DNA of 64,000 bases from Bugula neritina (GCA_964035545.1 OZ037768.1:13330175-13394174), one strand, 5' to 3'. Numbered from the stretch's first letter, positions 26,667 to 38,784 are shown. Numbers and translations: made by a program. The notes: generated by a model from the sequence alone, not told the origin.

Positions 26667-29446
26667 TTACTTCTTACCAAATTCCATTCCATACAAAAAT
26701 GTAGCAAGAATAACAAGGGTTGCACCAATAAAGAATCCAAAACTTGGCTCGAAGTCATCGAGAAAGTAAAAGGACACCAGTGTAGAGATTAGAATTGATA
26801 TGGAGGTGGCAAAGCCTTTGAGAATATTGTCGGCATACTTGACTACGAGTGCTACAGTGATTCCACTTAATACCTGCGTAACAATACAATACCATAATTA
26901 CTAAAACAAACCAGCTTAGCAAAATTCTACAACTTCAAGATAAGTTGTAGTATAATGTTCATGTTTAGAAAACAATTTAGCAGAACTTATATAAAGTGAA
27001 CGTATATTGTTTGTATGTGAAGGAGTTATATTTCCTTTTTTATTTACTGATAAAATACTTTGATAGACTAAATTTTTAAAATATCATGTTTAAACAGTAT
27101 CAAAAATATTCCTAAATTAGTTCAAAAAATGTCTAGAAGCGAACGAATGGAAGAAAGACACCTTATATAGTAACAATATTTTTAGATATCATTTATGAAT
27201 TTGCAACAAATTTTGAGAATATTTTTTCAGGCGAACTAAAGAATACAAGGCATTTAAAGTAAATATGTTAGTGTAAGTATATGATATATCTTTTCAGCTA
27301 CTTGTGGCTATCAAAAAGCTAGAAACCTTCCAGACATACCCCTAAAAACACAATGAGCCATGTTAAATATGTGTATCCCTGGAAGAAGCCATTGGCAGCC
27401 ACTGTCTCTCCATCCTTCACATATATGGAGGCAAAAGCAATAACTATACTGAAACCACCTACAAAATAAACTCTGTTTATATTTCTTCTAATACATTGTG
27501 TACCATCTTCTAGCACCTTCCCAGCTCTAGTAACCCACATAAATCTCTCAGATCTAATCATAATGAGTTGAACCCCAAGTATATAACCCTTACTTGTGCA
27601 TTACAGTATTCAGATAAAGGTAAGATAACTCACAATAATAAAACTAGTTATATTCACACATCATTTCTGATCAGTCTTTTTTCTTAATAACAATAATACT
27701 TAGAGAAAAAATTCAGTGGTTGAAGACTTTTAACTGACAACACACAATGAGTCAAATAACTGATAACACTAAAAACAGAAGATATTATCTAACTAATCAA
27801 TATTTTCTCGGCAAGATCTGCAATTATACAGATGAAACTTTGCAACTTGTAGATCAGAAAAAGTTAATTTTTTCAAAAGATGTTTTGACGCTTTTGATTG
27901 AAACTTGTATCAATTAAATTTGCAAATACAGCATATCTATGAATATCTATACTTAACGCCCAGAAGGATTTAAAAATAGTTTAACTTGACTCCTGACAAC
28001 TCTTCTGTGATTGATTGCATCGCAACTGCTTTCACTCACACTAACTACTGTAGGTCAACCCTATCACAACTGTACAGCAATAGTGATGTCTTTTTCAGTA
28101 CACAATCAATGCTATTCACAAAACCCGCCTTGTGTTTGGCTGAATATTAATAAACAGAGAGAAATGATCACAATATGTACCTAGTTGTACATTTCTAATC
28201 CAGAGAGACTGGTTAGAACCTTTCAACACTTTTTCAAAATAAACTCCGCTGAAGCCGCTTAGACATGAAGCTGCTACTACGGTCAGCAATCCAATGAAGA
28301 CAGAACCCTCTTTGCTCTTTGCTGCCGACTCAGCTCCCCCACTTTTAGCTAGCTACAAACAAGCTTTAGGTTCTACAACACTATAACCTTTAATATACTT
28401 TACATTAATACAACTACGATGAGACTTTTGCTTGTACTTGGAGGTTAATGGCATCACTCTCCAATCATATTTTGTAGATAAAATAATCATATTGGAAAAA
28501 GAAATCCAATGTAAAAGCTGCCTTTTATTAATACTATTTTATCACTATGATGCCAGATGTGGGTTAAACCTGCATAGATGCATACCTGTACGAGTACAAC
28601 CCCCGAGGTGAGAAGTATGAGAGCGAACCATTGGCTAATTCTCAGCCTTTTGTGAAGCATAGCCACGGACAGTAAAGCAGTTGTGAGTATTTTCAGCTGA
28701 TAGCACACCTATGGTCACAATATTACATACACTATTTCTCTTGGATTTATATGTATAGTCTGTTGTGAGATGTAAAGATAGAAGTGAGAGAAACTTGAAC
28801 GAAACATAAATGAATAATAATAGAATTATATAGAGCTGGTACTCTACCTGATAAGTTGCTGAATCTAGATTACTCAATGCGACAAACAACAAACTATTCT
28901 GTATAACATAAAGTAAAGCAGGAACTGACAGTTTTATTGTCTCTCTCGGTTTCTTTAACACTTCACAAGATATAGTTTGAAGTGTAGTAGAGAAACTATA
29001 ACCTGTAGAATTATAAACACTACATGTAGTTGCTGATTTGGGCTATGTGAATCAATTACAAATAATTAAAGCTATTGAAGTATTGGGTTTCGTCACATAA
29101 TATAACCTTTAGTATATTCGGTACAAAATTTTAATGTATACAAGTTTTAAAAATTGTTATCGCAGTTTTATGATTTCCAATGTATATTGAATACATAAAA
29201 CATATAGAGACAATGAGTTAAACAAAAGTAGTTTAGCGATAACCCACCTTTTTCTGCAAACAGCATTGACAGTGTGATCAGCATTTTAAAGATTTCAACC
29301 AATGCTACAACAGTACTTGGTAAATATGGGCTGTCTCTATTGGTGGCTCTAGAATATCTTGTAGCCACAACATGACTTGCAGTTTGTAGAGATAAGAAAG
29401 AAAGACTTGCATACTTCATATGCAGTGCCACTTTCCTGCCGGACAT
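26667..29446 (-). CDS. SLC35A3: Golgi UDP-sugar transporter, SLC35A2/A3 type
   Basis: An antiporter that imports UDP-N-acetylglucosamine or UDP-galactose into the Golgi lumen in exchange for UMP. Six exons in transcript order are 29446-29248, 29002-28848, 28708-28586, 28352-28181, 27458-27340 and 26873-26667. All junctions are GT/AG and in phase; the sum is 975 nt, 324 residues, almost exactly the length of human SLC35A3. Family landmarks are [16 protein letters not shown] at the N-terminus, [11 protein letters not shown] joined to [27 protein letters not shown] with [20 protein letters not shown], and the conserved [13 protein letters not shown] before the last helices. Ten membrane helices are expected. 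The stop comes right after GKK; the bases there (GGTAAGAAG) also look like a donor, so a longer C-terminus is possible. The choice between A2 and A3 needs a tree. Confidence 0.93.
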
Positions 29447-30179
29447 CTTGACCTTTTGAAAAAAATAAATTCACTATTCACCAGAATCTAGATGTTTAAC
29501 AATTACAGAAAAAACTGCAATCATAACAAACAATACTATATAGATTATAGACTAATAGCTAAATAAAAAACTCAAGCATTCACTTTGCACAAAAATTTGG
29601 CTATAAATAATAATTAGAATAATTTAAACTGAAAATTTCAGCATGAGTGTTACACTGTTGGTGTTTGTGAAGCTCAAACTAAGGTTTAATGGCTACAAAA
29701 ACTCAAAAAGTGTTTTATAGCTTTAAAAAAGTATGCCATTTATTTATCATAATTATTGGCGCAAGATTTACAGTTGTTATCTTCCATGTTTACTTCACAA
29801 ATAGTAATCAGTGATATTCAAAGTAAAAATTGTGAAGTGAATTGAAGTGATTACGGAGGCATCAAATTTTGTTAATTTATCAAAATGGTTACATAATGGT
29901 GAATGGTCAAAAGTCTAGTTTACACCAGATTAACTCATGTGCGCTTTAGTTTAATATGTTTTTTATAAATGATACACTTTTATGAGGGAATTTTTGTTGT
30001 TGCTTATTATATGCCAATGAGATCCTATGCGGAATAGTTTTACTACAATAAGATACAACCACACGGCATGAATGGTTAATAAAATAGAGCATAATTGATG
30101 ATTCATCTAAATGTGTAAAATATGTAGAAATGTAAAACATAATTCTACTTTTTACTCTTCTTGAACAAAATTCTGTAAT
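29447..30179. other. 5' flank of the SLC35A gene
   Basis: AT-rich sequence with no coding feature recognised. It should contain the promoter and any 5' UTR exon of the minus-strand transporter, but no core element can be named with confidence. Confidence 0.4.
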
Positions 30180-30620
30180 GCTCCAAGGAGATAGTTTAAA
30201 GTGTCTAGGTGTTGTGACTCAAAGTAATTTTAAATGACATATACACATAGAATATATTGTCTGCACTAGTAAGAAGGTATTAAGTTTTATCACTTTTCAA
30301 TACTCAAAGACCAAATTAATAGCTTACAGTGCAGTTGTGTGTCCAGTTATAGAATATGCATGTCAGGTCTGGACTTCATATGATAGAGTATTAATAGGTC
30401 AGCTAGAATCAGTTCAATGAAAGTAAATTCTATCATATAGTTTTAATACCTGAGTTCATAAAAAAGCTATATGCTAATTTTTTTAAAAGACTTTGCTCTG
30501 CATTTTTTGCTGAATCAAACCTGAATCAAATTTTCTAACTTGCTCAAACTTTTAAGATGGAATACATTTTCAAAAAAATGGTGTTTGGATGGCGCATGAT
30601 TTATTAACTATAAATTATTG
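30180..30620 (+). pseudogene. Non-LTR retrotransposon relic, reverse transcriptase 3' end
   Basis: Read on the plus strand with stops and frame breaks, it gives the region after the RT palm of CR1/Jockey-like elements: LKCLGVV, then KLIAYSAVVCPVIEYACQVW, then LESVQ. A further weak match continues to about 30600. It is old, 5' truncated and has several stop codons. Confidence 0.65.
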
Positions 30621-30849
30621 CTGCCATTTTAAGTGACTGTGTTTTGTGGTCATGGCTGATTATCAGCCACATAGCAAGTGCTACTATAATTATTACTATC
30701 ACTATGACATATATGTACATTAGCCTTTAGGCTTAGTTTTTATAGAAAAAACTTTTATACATGTATAATTGCATTCATACAATAACAATGACAACAACTA
30801 CTAGTATCACAATGCAAAAGAGTAAAGAGAGTATTGAATTAACCTGTAA

Positions 30850-31180
30850 ATATACTATGAGCTTATAGTTATAGTAATAACTAGAAAAGTTAAATCATAC
30901 AAAACTAAATAATAGTTATAATATAAAATCAAATTTAAATAAAATAAAATTTCAAATAAATGTAACAGTAAAACTAAAAGGTAATGCAACAAATGCAATT
31001 GTAAAATAATCACGACCAAAATGAATATGATAATCATAATGATATTGATAATGAGTTAATGATTACAATAATCATTATCGTAAGCCAAAATAATAATCAT
31101 AATGATCAGGTAATAATAATTAATATTAATGATAAAATATCATTATTACTGTTAGTGTTACTATTCGACTTAGAGTTAGT
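30850..31180. repeat. AT-rich simple repeats at the tail of a LINE relic
   Basis: Imperfect ATAATC/ATTATG-type short tandem repeats occupy about 31010-31140, with AT-rich low complexity to the left. They follow the 3' end of the minus-strand LINE copy at 31335-31998, where CR1-like and related elements usually end in short repeats. Confidence 0.55.
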
Positions 31181-31334
31181 AAAACCAATAGTAATACCTG
31201 TCGATGTTATTTCCACACTGGACCTCCCTAGAGGGAAGAAGGGGTGTGCCTCATATAAAAAACTAAGTTGTCAGTACTTGGACAGTAATCTAAAAAGTGT
31301 TAACATTCTTGTGCAGATTAACTTAACAGGCTAA

Positions 31335-31998
31335 CTAGCCTGTCTGTGTGTGATCAGTGCTGATCCTCATATCTCTTATTGTTCTTGGGAGAAAACTATA
31401 AAGATACCCATTCTTGTTCGCTCTCACTGATCTGGGAAATCCTGCAACCTGAGACCGAGTCTGTACAGTGCTTGTGGTCCGCTGATCTAGAAAATCATCA
31501 TAGGCAGCACTCAGAGTTGGATGTAGTTCTTCCTTAGACAATATTTTTAGGAGAAGGCTGATGCGTCGGTTTTTCCTCCTTAGATCAAGCGGCTCTAAAC
31601 ACAGCTTTTTCATCTCTTCCCCAATATCAGTTCTTCCTTTGCTGTTAGAGATAAAACGCACAGCACATGTTTGAACATTCTCCATTATATTTATATGATT
31701 TTTGCTAGATGGGTCCCAGGCTGCACTGGCATATTCCAAGTGTGGGAGACAGAGGGCTTTGTAGGCAATAAGCTTTGCTCTCCTGGGGGCCCAGTAGAGT
31801 GAACGTTTTATCATACCCAATTGCCGTTTTGCAACAAGAACCTTTTTTAGGATGTGTTGGTCAAATTTACAGTCTGACTGCAGTGTTACACCAAGGTATT
31901 TGGTTGAGTCAACATGATCCAACACTGATCCACTGAGCTTGTATCGGGGAGTGTCGGTCTTAGGGTTAAAGCTGATTATCTTGCTCTTGGAGATGGTA
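31335..31998 (-). pseudogene. 5'-truncated CR1/Jockey-like LINE, RT C-terminus
   Basis: A 196-codon open frame, extended upstream in frame to about 31998, encodes the C-terminal part of a non-LTR reverse transcriptase. Recognisable pieces are STKYLGVTLQSD, KRQLGMIKRSL, AYKALCLPHLEYASAAWDP and NVQTCAVRFI, ending near FLPRTIRDMRIS. The frame is open and well preserved, so the copy is younger than the neighbouring relics. The sequence breaks into simple repeat at the 5' side, as expected for incomplete reverse transcription. Confidence 0.88.
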
Positions 31999-32004
31999 AT
32001 TACT

Positions 32005-32130
32005 AATGAGTAATACTAATAGTAATAGTATGAATATCACTATCAAATTGAGATTCGGTATTACTATCACAGTATCAGTATCACTATCAGTATCACTGTC
32101 AGTATGAGTATGAGTATCAGGAGGTATGAC
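32005..32130. repeat. AGTATC/AGTATG short tandem repeat
   Basis: Imperfect 6-bp units of the type AGTATC, ACTATC and AGTATG run through about 32005-32130, directly against the 5' truncation point of the LINE fragment. The LINE may have inserted into, or helped create, the array. Confidence 0.75.
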
Positions 32131-33650
32131 TATGAATATAAGACTAAATATTACCAATAGTTAGATAAAAACTACGAATCTATGTATTTGGAGTAATTTA
32201 TGATCTATGATACTCTATGCCTAAAACGTTTCAAATCCATTTTGCTTTTGGCACAGAAATACAAGTCAAACATTATATTTAGTGATGGACTTCCAACTTC
32301 ATATTAATTTAATACATAGGGCTAGGCAGACTGTGCTGAATACTGCTAGAAGCAGCACCTAGTTGGAGGTAACAATTTGCACACGTATCGTTGTTCAAGT
32401 CTAAACCCTGCACCCAACTTCGAGATTCTCGAATCAACGCACTCAGTAGCTACCAATTCGGTGCTGCTTCAAGCAGCTACAGCTTGGTACCCGTTGCAGG
32501 TTTCTATTTTAATAGACGATGTTTTCATCGTTTGTACACATAAAAGCCGAGTTTTTGCCATTTGTTTCGCATTTTTACGCGGCCTAGGTTTTACAACCAT
32601 ATTAGCGATCCCGTTTTAGCTAAAAGGTAAAATTGACAACCAACGTGATCTGTTCATTTGAACCCTTTTATAACGAAAGCCAAAATGGAATGCAGGGTGA
32701 TTATTCCGTGATAATTATATTAAATTTAATATAAATATTCCTATATTATATTGTATAAAATTAAATTTTATATAATTGCATATGCTGAAATAAAAATGCA
32801 GGTGTCGAAAGGCCACAGGGCCCGTGTCACGGTGTCAGATAATAATATTAATAATTATTATCTAAATGATTATATTTATGATATTAATTTAAATTATTGA
32901 TATTCATATAGTTACTTACATCAATGGTGACATCGCGCTAGACCGCTAGTGGCATAAGCCTAAAGAGCGCGCCTCAGTTTTTGGTTATGATTGAGCAGTA
33001 GAATAATACTTTTTAACAGTGTATCAAATCTCATAGGTAGGGCATATTCATATTGCTTCAAAGAGGGTGTATTAACCCATTCAGTAATTTGTCATAAGCA
33101 TTTCTTTTTTTGTATTATTTTTAATTTTATGCATGGTGTAACCATCGCAAAAAATAGATATAATCATAATGATAATGATTAAATTTAATGATATTCATAT
33201 TGATAATCATTATGAATGAGTTTATGAATCATTATCAAATTCGATAATAATAAATATTATTATTATAATCAGATTAATTATTCTTGCTGAGTGCCTCTTA
33301 ACAGAAATATATTGTGCAGAAACTCTTTAGTTTGAGTTTTACTTTTAGCTTAAAGTTAATGGTTTTTTATTTGATGATGATGATGAACTCTATATTTGAT
33401 AAAATGATACACGAAAAAAATACCTCTATTTACAGGCAATGATGAAAGGTTAATATTTTCGAATGTATAAAATACAATCTACAGTATAATTGCGTTCTGT
33501 ACAACAGTTTTCACAAATATTATAAGGTTCCTATTGATATAATATTATGAAATACAGTATGAAAATAAAGATTGTATTGAGTATTAGAATGGCAATTATT
33601 TGAGATTTCTTTCAAAGGAGTTATGTCAGTGATTGTGCTGCGTATTATCT
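32131..33650. other. AT-rich region with short repeats, no gene seen
   Basis: Contains AT-rich near-palindromic patches around 32700-32770 and 32835-32900, ATAATG-type repeats at about 33155-33265, and a short GATGAT run near 33376. No coding region or family signature is recognised. Confidence 0.5.
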
Positions 33651-33659
33651 TAGGTTTAT

Positions 33660-33990
33660 GTCTGTGGCACTGGTCTCCATTTCATAAACAACAGATGGCC
33701 CTAGTCGCCGCAATACCAAACCTCAAGCACCAGTTTGTAACTTTAGGTTATAGCGTTGCCAGTTACGCCCCAGTGGAGGTATAGCCTTGTTATAGCCTGG
33801 CCTTGGCTTGTCATCTGATCTGGGTAATTAGAACATCAGTCTTCTAGTGAGATTCAGGAATAAAATGACTGATACCCAGCACGGTTTTGTTTATGGTCTC
33901 CCCATGATTCATGACGAGCATTGAGGTCGCCAAGTAACATGAGACCATCTACTTTCATGGATGGCATCTGGTTTATGATGTTCTGTGTTT
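33660..33990 (-). pseudogene. Non-LTR retrotransposon relic, endonuclease fragment
   Basis: Read on the minus strand, 33975-33870 encodes GLMLLGDLNARHESWGD, the conserved core of the APE-type endonuclease of LINE elements, where the Asp and Asn of GDLNA are active-site residues. Stops interrupt it on both sides. It is separate from the RT pieces nearby and too decayed to classify further. Confidence 0.7.
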
Positions 33991-34139
33991 TCTGCTCCGA
34001 TATTCCGGTTTTTTATTTACCACTTGGATTTTTTCTTTCTCCTTCTACCCCTTCCTTTTTTCTTTTTTTCCTTCCCTATCTTTTTTTTCAAAATACTGCA
34101 ACTTGTCTACATCATTTTTTTAAAATTTTATTAGTCATT

Positions 34140-34359
34140 TGTTAAATTCTAGACGGCAGCCCCAAGCTGCCTTCGTGACCTCCTACCACCCTTGCGTCAC
34201 ACCAAACGCCGACTCGGCTTGCCCCACACAAGCCAACGCAGTTTGGCTCCCCAAACTGCCAAGCAGTTAACACCAACGACTACACTAGTAGCCCCCAACC
34301 AGTACCACTTTACTGGTAGGCAACTAAACTGAAATTACAAATAAGATTTAAGACTAACA
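34140..34359 (-). repeat. 3' LTR of the gag-only element
   Basis: A 220-bp terminal repeat sharing long stretches with 35555-35773, including TTGGCTCCCCAAA and GCCAAGCAGTTAACAC. Substitutions between the copies show the insertion is not recent. Confidence 0.8.
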
Positions 34360-34404
34360 CCACCACCACCCGCTAACTGACCCAAAGTTCACTCGTTTCC
34401 AGTA

Positions 34405-35511
34405 TCAACCAGACACGGGAAACTTCGATTGTTCAAACCAGCCTAGACAACTAGCATTCGGCCTGATGTTAATTAAACGCCAGCTGCCCTCGACAGGTCC
34501 AACCTGCCACCCGGCACACATGCACCACTCAGCAACTCTCTTGGGAGAAAGTTGCCACTTTCGGTAAGCTCGGCTTGCTTGATTTCCATCGGGGAAGGTG
34601 TGCCGCCCCAGTCTGCACCTCTCACCAGAAAATCCTGCGCACTGCAGCTGCCTGCAGGTAGCTGCTGATGTAGTGCTTGATGCTCCCACACCGAAAACAC
34701 CCGGACCTCCTGGCTCCCCTTGCACTAGGTGCCTTACGTTTTGTAGTGCAGTCCTTCACTTTGTGAGGACCACCTCAAGGATAGCAAGCATTGCTACCCA
34801 GCTGCTGCTTCCCAGAAGCAACCACACCCTGGCCTACCTTGTTACGGCTGGCCACCGCTCTCCGCTAGACCACCTTGTCTCGCACCCGTGCCAACACTGA
34901 CCAAAAATCGGCGGTGTAGGTGAGGTCGTCGGTCACTGCCCACTCGTGAATTGCAGGCGCAAGCCTTCATAGAGCTGAGCTCAAAAGCTCAGGTCGTTGC
35001 AGGACATGCCAACCTTGCGGCCGAACTGCTCCAAGCGGTTCAAGAAAAGGTCAATGGTGTCACCTTCCATCCTAGTGGACACAAACTTGCGCCATGCCTC
35101 CTGCCTGGGCATAGTATACTTGGCCATGGGGGCTGCCTTCACGACGTCTCACTGGGACGCCTCCCCCACCATCATTCTGTTGTACACGCGGGCAGCATTG
35201 CCGCCCAGCATGTACACTAGGAGATCTGTCGGAGAAATATTCTTCACATGACAGTACCCCTTGTGCTTTGCCAGCCACTCTGAGATATCCTCGCTTCCAT
35301 CTCCGATGAAGGAATTCGCTAATTGACGAACCGTAGTAAGAATTGGTCCTCTAGCCTGGTTTAGCATGGTAGCTAACATCTCCACGTCCACAAGGAATGG
35401 CACAGCCTCAGCTGCTGAGGTTGAAGGCACAGCCATGCTGGCTGCGCTGTCAGCCCCCAAGCTCTGGGCCACATTTCCAGAGTCCACATGTCCTTCCCTA
35501 AGCGTGGACAT
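34405..35511 (-). pseudogene. gag: Decayed Gag of the gag-only LTR element
   Basis: The frame opens at 35511 just inside the 5' LTR and runs 120 codons with a capsid-like segment (NSFIGDGSEDISEWLAKHKG). It is then interrupted, and it resumes near 35125 with a Gag-type helix containing DTIDLFLNRLEQFG. A nucleocapsid-type zinc knuckle is visible near 34650-34710 as CFRCGSIKHYISSY. This fits CX2CX4HX4C except that the last Cys is Tyr. Stops and frameshifts follow. The order capsid then knuckle matches Ty3-type Gag. Confidence 0.7.
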
Positions 35512-35554
35512 TTTAAACTAAGTATAATAAGAAAAGTATACAGCCGAAATAGCT

Positions 35555-35773
35555 TGTTAAATGATAGACGGCAGCTCCAAGTTGCCTTCGTGGCCACTAC
35601 TACCCCTGCGTCACACCCAGCGCCACCTCGGCTTGCCCCACACAAGCCAACGCAGTTTGGCTCCCCAAATTGCCAAGCAGTTAACACTAACGACTACACC
35701 GGTAGCCCCCTACCAGTGCCATTTTACTGGTAGGCAACTAAACTTAAATTACAAATAGGATTAAAGACCAACA
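35555..35773 (-). repeat. 5' LTR of the gag-only element
   Basis: A 219-bp terminal repeat matching 34140-34359. On the minus strand it starts TGTTGGTC and ends TTTAACA, and the Gag start codon follows about 40 bp further on. Confidence 0.8.
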
Positions 35774-36189
35774 ATAACTAGAATATTATGTATGTGCAAC
35801 TAACTACTTACAGACAATGATAATTAAATTGTGACTAATATAAGTATAATAATATAACTATTCTAAGAGATGACGAAGCAAAATGATAACATAGCAGACC
35901 ACACGTCCTTCATGGAGCAACAGCAATTTTGAAGTGGCCGTGAGTCATCCAACATGGCCGTTCAACCGGAACACACAACTAGCATGGTCGGTCCGGGAGG
36001 ACAACTCACATTATTGTTTATGTATTGTTTTATTTCTGCTCATTCTCAGACATGAAAAAATATTTCCATCACTTCTTATATCTCTGATAGTTTTGGGCCA
36101 AAATGAGTGAAAGTAAGTCGGTGATCATATACTTATAGCTGGCAGGGACTTTTGCTGTTTAGTGTCATAAGAATGAGCAAACTGCAGAG

Positions 36190-37450
36190 TAGCTTGCAGT
36201 GTTAGCTAACACACTGGTTCTCTGAGCCTCAAACAAGTTTAACTCCTCGACTTTCTACGCTCCTGTAAAGTACCTATATTTGTGTCATATCTCAATTTGG
36301 ACATGCTCACTGGTGACTTACTCAATAAATAAAACGTGATTTATTTTGGAACTTTTCAATCTTTAAGTAAGGATCCTAGACCTGGCAGGCATACTAAAGG
36401 TTTTGAACATACCAGAGTTTTATAAGCCACCAATCTGGTTTCAGCGTGAGGAGTTTTCAAAACCTGAGTCAGCATTCCTTGCACGCGACTAGATTTAGAT
36501 ATTATTTTGTTGATAAGTTTGTCAAATTTTGAGTCATTGCTCAATTCTACACAGAAATATGGATGAGAAATGGGACTACTTACTCACTTGTTATTTAAAA
36601 GAATAACTTTGTTTGAAGTTGCTTTCTTCAACAGAAAGAACAACACATTTTTTTAAGTTAAAAAAAGTTGCTCTGTGTGAGACCAGATTTCTAGAATCTA
36701 GATCTGTTGCCAAAACATCACTTTTATTTTGAGTGTTAAACAGAAAGGCGTCATCTGCAAAAAGTCTGCATTGAGATGCAATGCAATTTGGGAGATTATT
36801 TATATAAAAATAAACAACTGCCCGAGAACAGATCCGGGGAACCCCAGAAAATACAGAGCAAGTGTGAGACGGTACACCATCAACCACTACCAGCTGCTTT
36901 CTGTCTGAAAGAAACTAGCGTATCCATGAGATACAAGTAGTGTTTATACCTATTTTGTCCAGCTTGAATAACAATTTTTGATGGTTCACTGAATCAAAAG
37001 CTTTAAAACAATCAAGAATCAAGATCAGTTATTGCACCATTTTCTTCATTTATAGCCCACTCATTGACTGTGTAGACTAGTTGTGTTACACATGATCGGT
37101 GTTTCCGAAAACTAGGTTGGGCATCAGTTGGTAGGTTATTGTTGGCTAGAAAGTGATGTGTATGTAATACATGTTCCAAAAGTTTGCAGGTTATACAAGT
37201 CAATGAGATTGGCCTATACTTGTTCGGTTTCTGTCTTCTCCCTTTTTTATAAACAGGGTTAACTTTAGCTATTTTCCTTATGTTGGGAAGAGAGCTAGTG
37301 GCTATGGGGTAATTAAAAATTGTAGTAGGTGCAGGAAAATACAAAAGGCAAAGATTTTCAAAAGTATACCAGTCAAATTGTCTGGGCTGCAAGACTTCGG
37401 AACTTGGATGTTATTTAGTAATTTTAGCACACCATTCTCCATTATGTTTC
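36190..37450 (-). pseudogene. CR1/Jockey-like LINE reverse transcriptase relic
   Basis: The minus strand carries an RT domain in pieces. In order these are a GVLKLLNNIQVPKSCSPDN start near 37435, NPVYKKGRRQKPNKYRPISL, a frame break before CFKAFDSVNHQKLL, the palm motif LFADDAFLF near 36740-36770 (FADD, the RT active site), and LVAYKTLV near 36430. A weak downstream match, RYDTNIGTLQERRK, reaches about 36200. Frameshifts and stops make it non-functional. The endonuclease domain expected upstream is missing. Confidence 0.85.
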
Positions 37451-37479
37451 TTTTTGAGTTATTTACTTCATTATAAATG

Positions 37480-38350
37480 TGCTAACTAAACTATCTTTAA
37501 ATCTTGTATTAGTGAGTGGACACAGGTGCTTCCTATTTTTCCTAATAACTTTACCATCAACCTGGATCCAATAACTGTCAGGAGTGGTGTCCTATTTTAC
37601 AACAGTACCCTGTTTGCCTAAGTCTGAGGGGGAGTTAACCCTTACTAAATCATTAGTCTGTAATTCAGGTAGTCTCTTGGCTTTATATTTTTTGTTCCAT
37701 TTGCCAGCCCTGTTTTTAATGATCATTCGCCTTACGTTCATTATCACCGTTGTCTATCTGATCTACAAATGGTAATCCTAGGTTAGACCAAACCTAAGTT
37801 TTTTCAGTGAATAGCCTGAAGGCAGCAGGGTTGACCTATAGGCTAGTAAGGTAGAATTTTTATCAGTACTTTTCTGCCACAGTCTTTTTATGGTGCACAC
37901 AGCACTTCCAGCTAACTCATTAGACTCTGGGTACCTGGGGCTACTGGTAACTAATGAAAATCCTCTGCACTTAGCGTAATCTCTAAATTTTTTACTAGCA
38001 AAGCAAGTGCCATTATCTGACCTTATTATCTAAGGTATACCAAAGCAAGCAAACGTGGTTTTCAACGTGGTTATAACCAACTGTGTAGTCTAGAACTCAA
38101 TGGCGGGTACCTCAATCCATTTACTGTAGTAATCTATGACCAGGTATAATTGCTTCTCACACGTAAATATGTCAAAACCAACCACCATTCATGGTGGGGA
38201 GGGTAACTCGCTTTCGACCATAGGTTGATGTTTGATGTCTGTACTTTATGCATGTAGAGCATTGCTCGATGTAGGAAGCAATCTCTTTGCTCAGACCTGG
38301 CTACCAAATGTGACGCTGTGCACGTCTGTGACATTTGGAGATGATTTAGT
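37480..38350 (-). pseudogene. Ty3/Gypsy integrase relic
   Basis: Minus-strand reading gives the integrase domains in order: a zinc-binding end GLSKEIASYIEQCSTCIK near 38240-38290, catalytic-core first Asp in VIDYYSKWIEV near 38110-38140, second Asp in IRSDNGTCFASKKF near 38000, the Glu region RYPESNELAGS near 37925, and the C-terminal SYWIQVDGKVIRKNRKHL near 37535-37580. Stops interrupt it at several places. It lies between two LINE pieces and has no LTRs of its own. Confidence 0.85.
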
Positions 38351-38355
38351 ACCCT

Positions 38356-38784
38356 TCATGAATTTTTATCTAAATATATACTACGCAATGGCTCGAGGGC
38401 GACCAAGGCTCGAGGTAGAGCCAGTATTGGGGAGTTGTCCTCATCTCCGTCCGCAGGGCTCTCACCGAGCAGTATGCGCTGCTCCTCCCCGGCGGCGAGC
38501 TGAAGCTCTACCGGGTTAGAGTCAGGGGCGCCGGTGGAAGGGACCTCTGAGGGGAGAGTGGCGCCCTGCTGGCTACTAGGAGCCGAAACAGGGGCCGGTG
38601 GGGGAGGGGAGTCGACACGACTCGCTTCAACTTCCTCAACATCCATATTATCTCCTACAACAGATAGGAGAAGCTGTGACAGACCAGTCTCACTATCGCC
38701 GAAATTCGGCATGCGAGCTAGGTTACAAACTGGGGTCCGAAATGAATCACAGAGAGTGACCGAGCCCACGTCTTGATCTAACAA
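38356..38784 (-). pseudogene. Ser/Pro-rich GC-rich open frame, probable retroelement part
   Basis: A 142-codon open frame with a Pro/Ser-rich centre (SPPPPAPVSAP) and acidic stretches, much more GC-rich than its surroundings. It lies between a PHD-like zinc finger upstream and the Ty3 integrase relic downstream on the same strand. It could be a continuation of a LINE ORF1 or a Gag-like piece. No catalytic domain is seen. Confidence 0.4.

Larger units (their letters stand above)
34140..35773 (-). mobile_element. Gag-only LTR retrotransposon with two LTRs
   Basis: Two direct repeats of about 220 bp (34140-34359 and 35555-35773) are clearly homologous. Both begin TGTTAA and end AACA on the plus strand, so each has TG...CA ends as LTRs do. 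They enclose about 1.2 kb that encodes only Gag-like sequence on the minus strand. A purine-rich GGGTGGTGGTGGTG precedes the 3' LTR on the minus strand. No protease, RT or integrase is present, so the copy resembles the non-autonomous gag-only class (TR-GAG/TRIM). No target duplication is evident: TCATT on the left, ATAAC on the right. The element is far more GC-rich than its surroundings. Confidence 0.8.

Noticed and set aside
30855-31037. Leu/Ile-rich minus-strand frame
   Set aside because: AT-rich low-complexity sequence next to a LINE tail; no coding features.
31966-32157. Asp/Ser/Thr repeat-like minus-strand protein
   Set aside because: It is a translation of a hexanucleotide tandem repeat.
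34598-35758. Many plus-strand frames in the GC-rich LTR element
   Set aside because: GC-rich DNA has few stops; the minus-strand Gag signature and LTR orientation explain the region.
38232-38776. Plus-strand frames opposite the Ty3 integrase and Pro-rich frame
   Set aside because: They are the complement of recognised minus-strand retroelement sequence.
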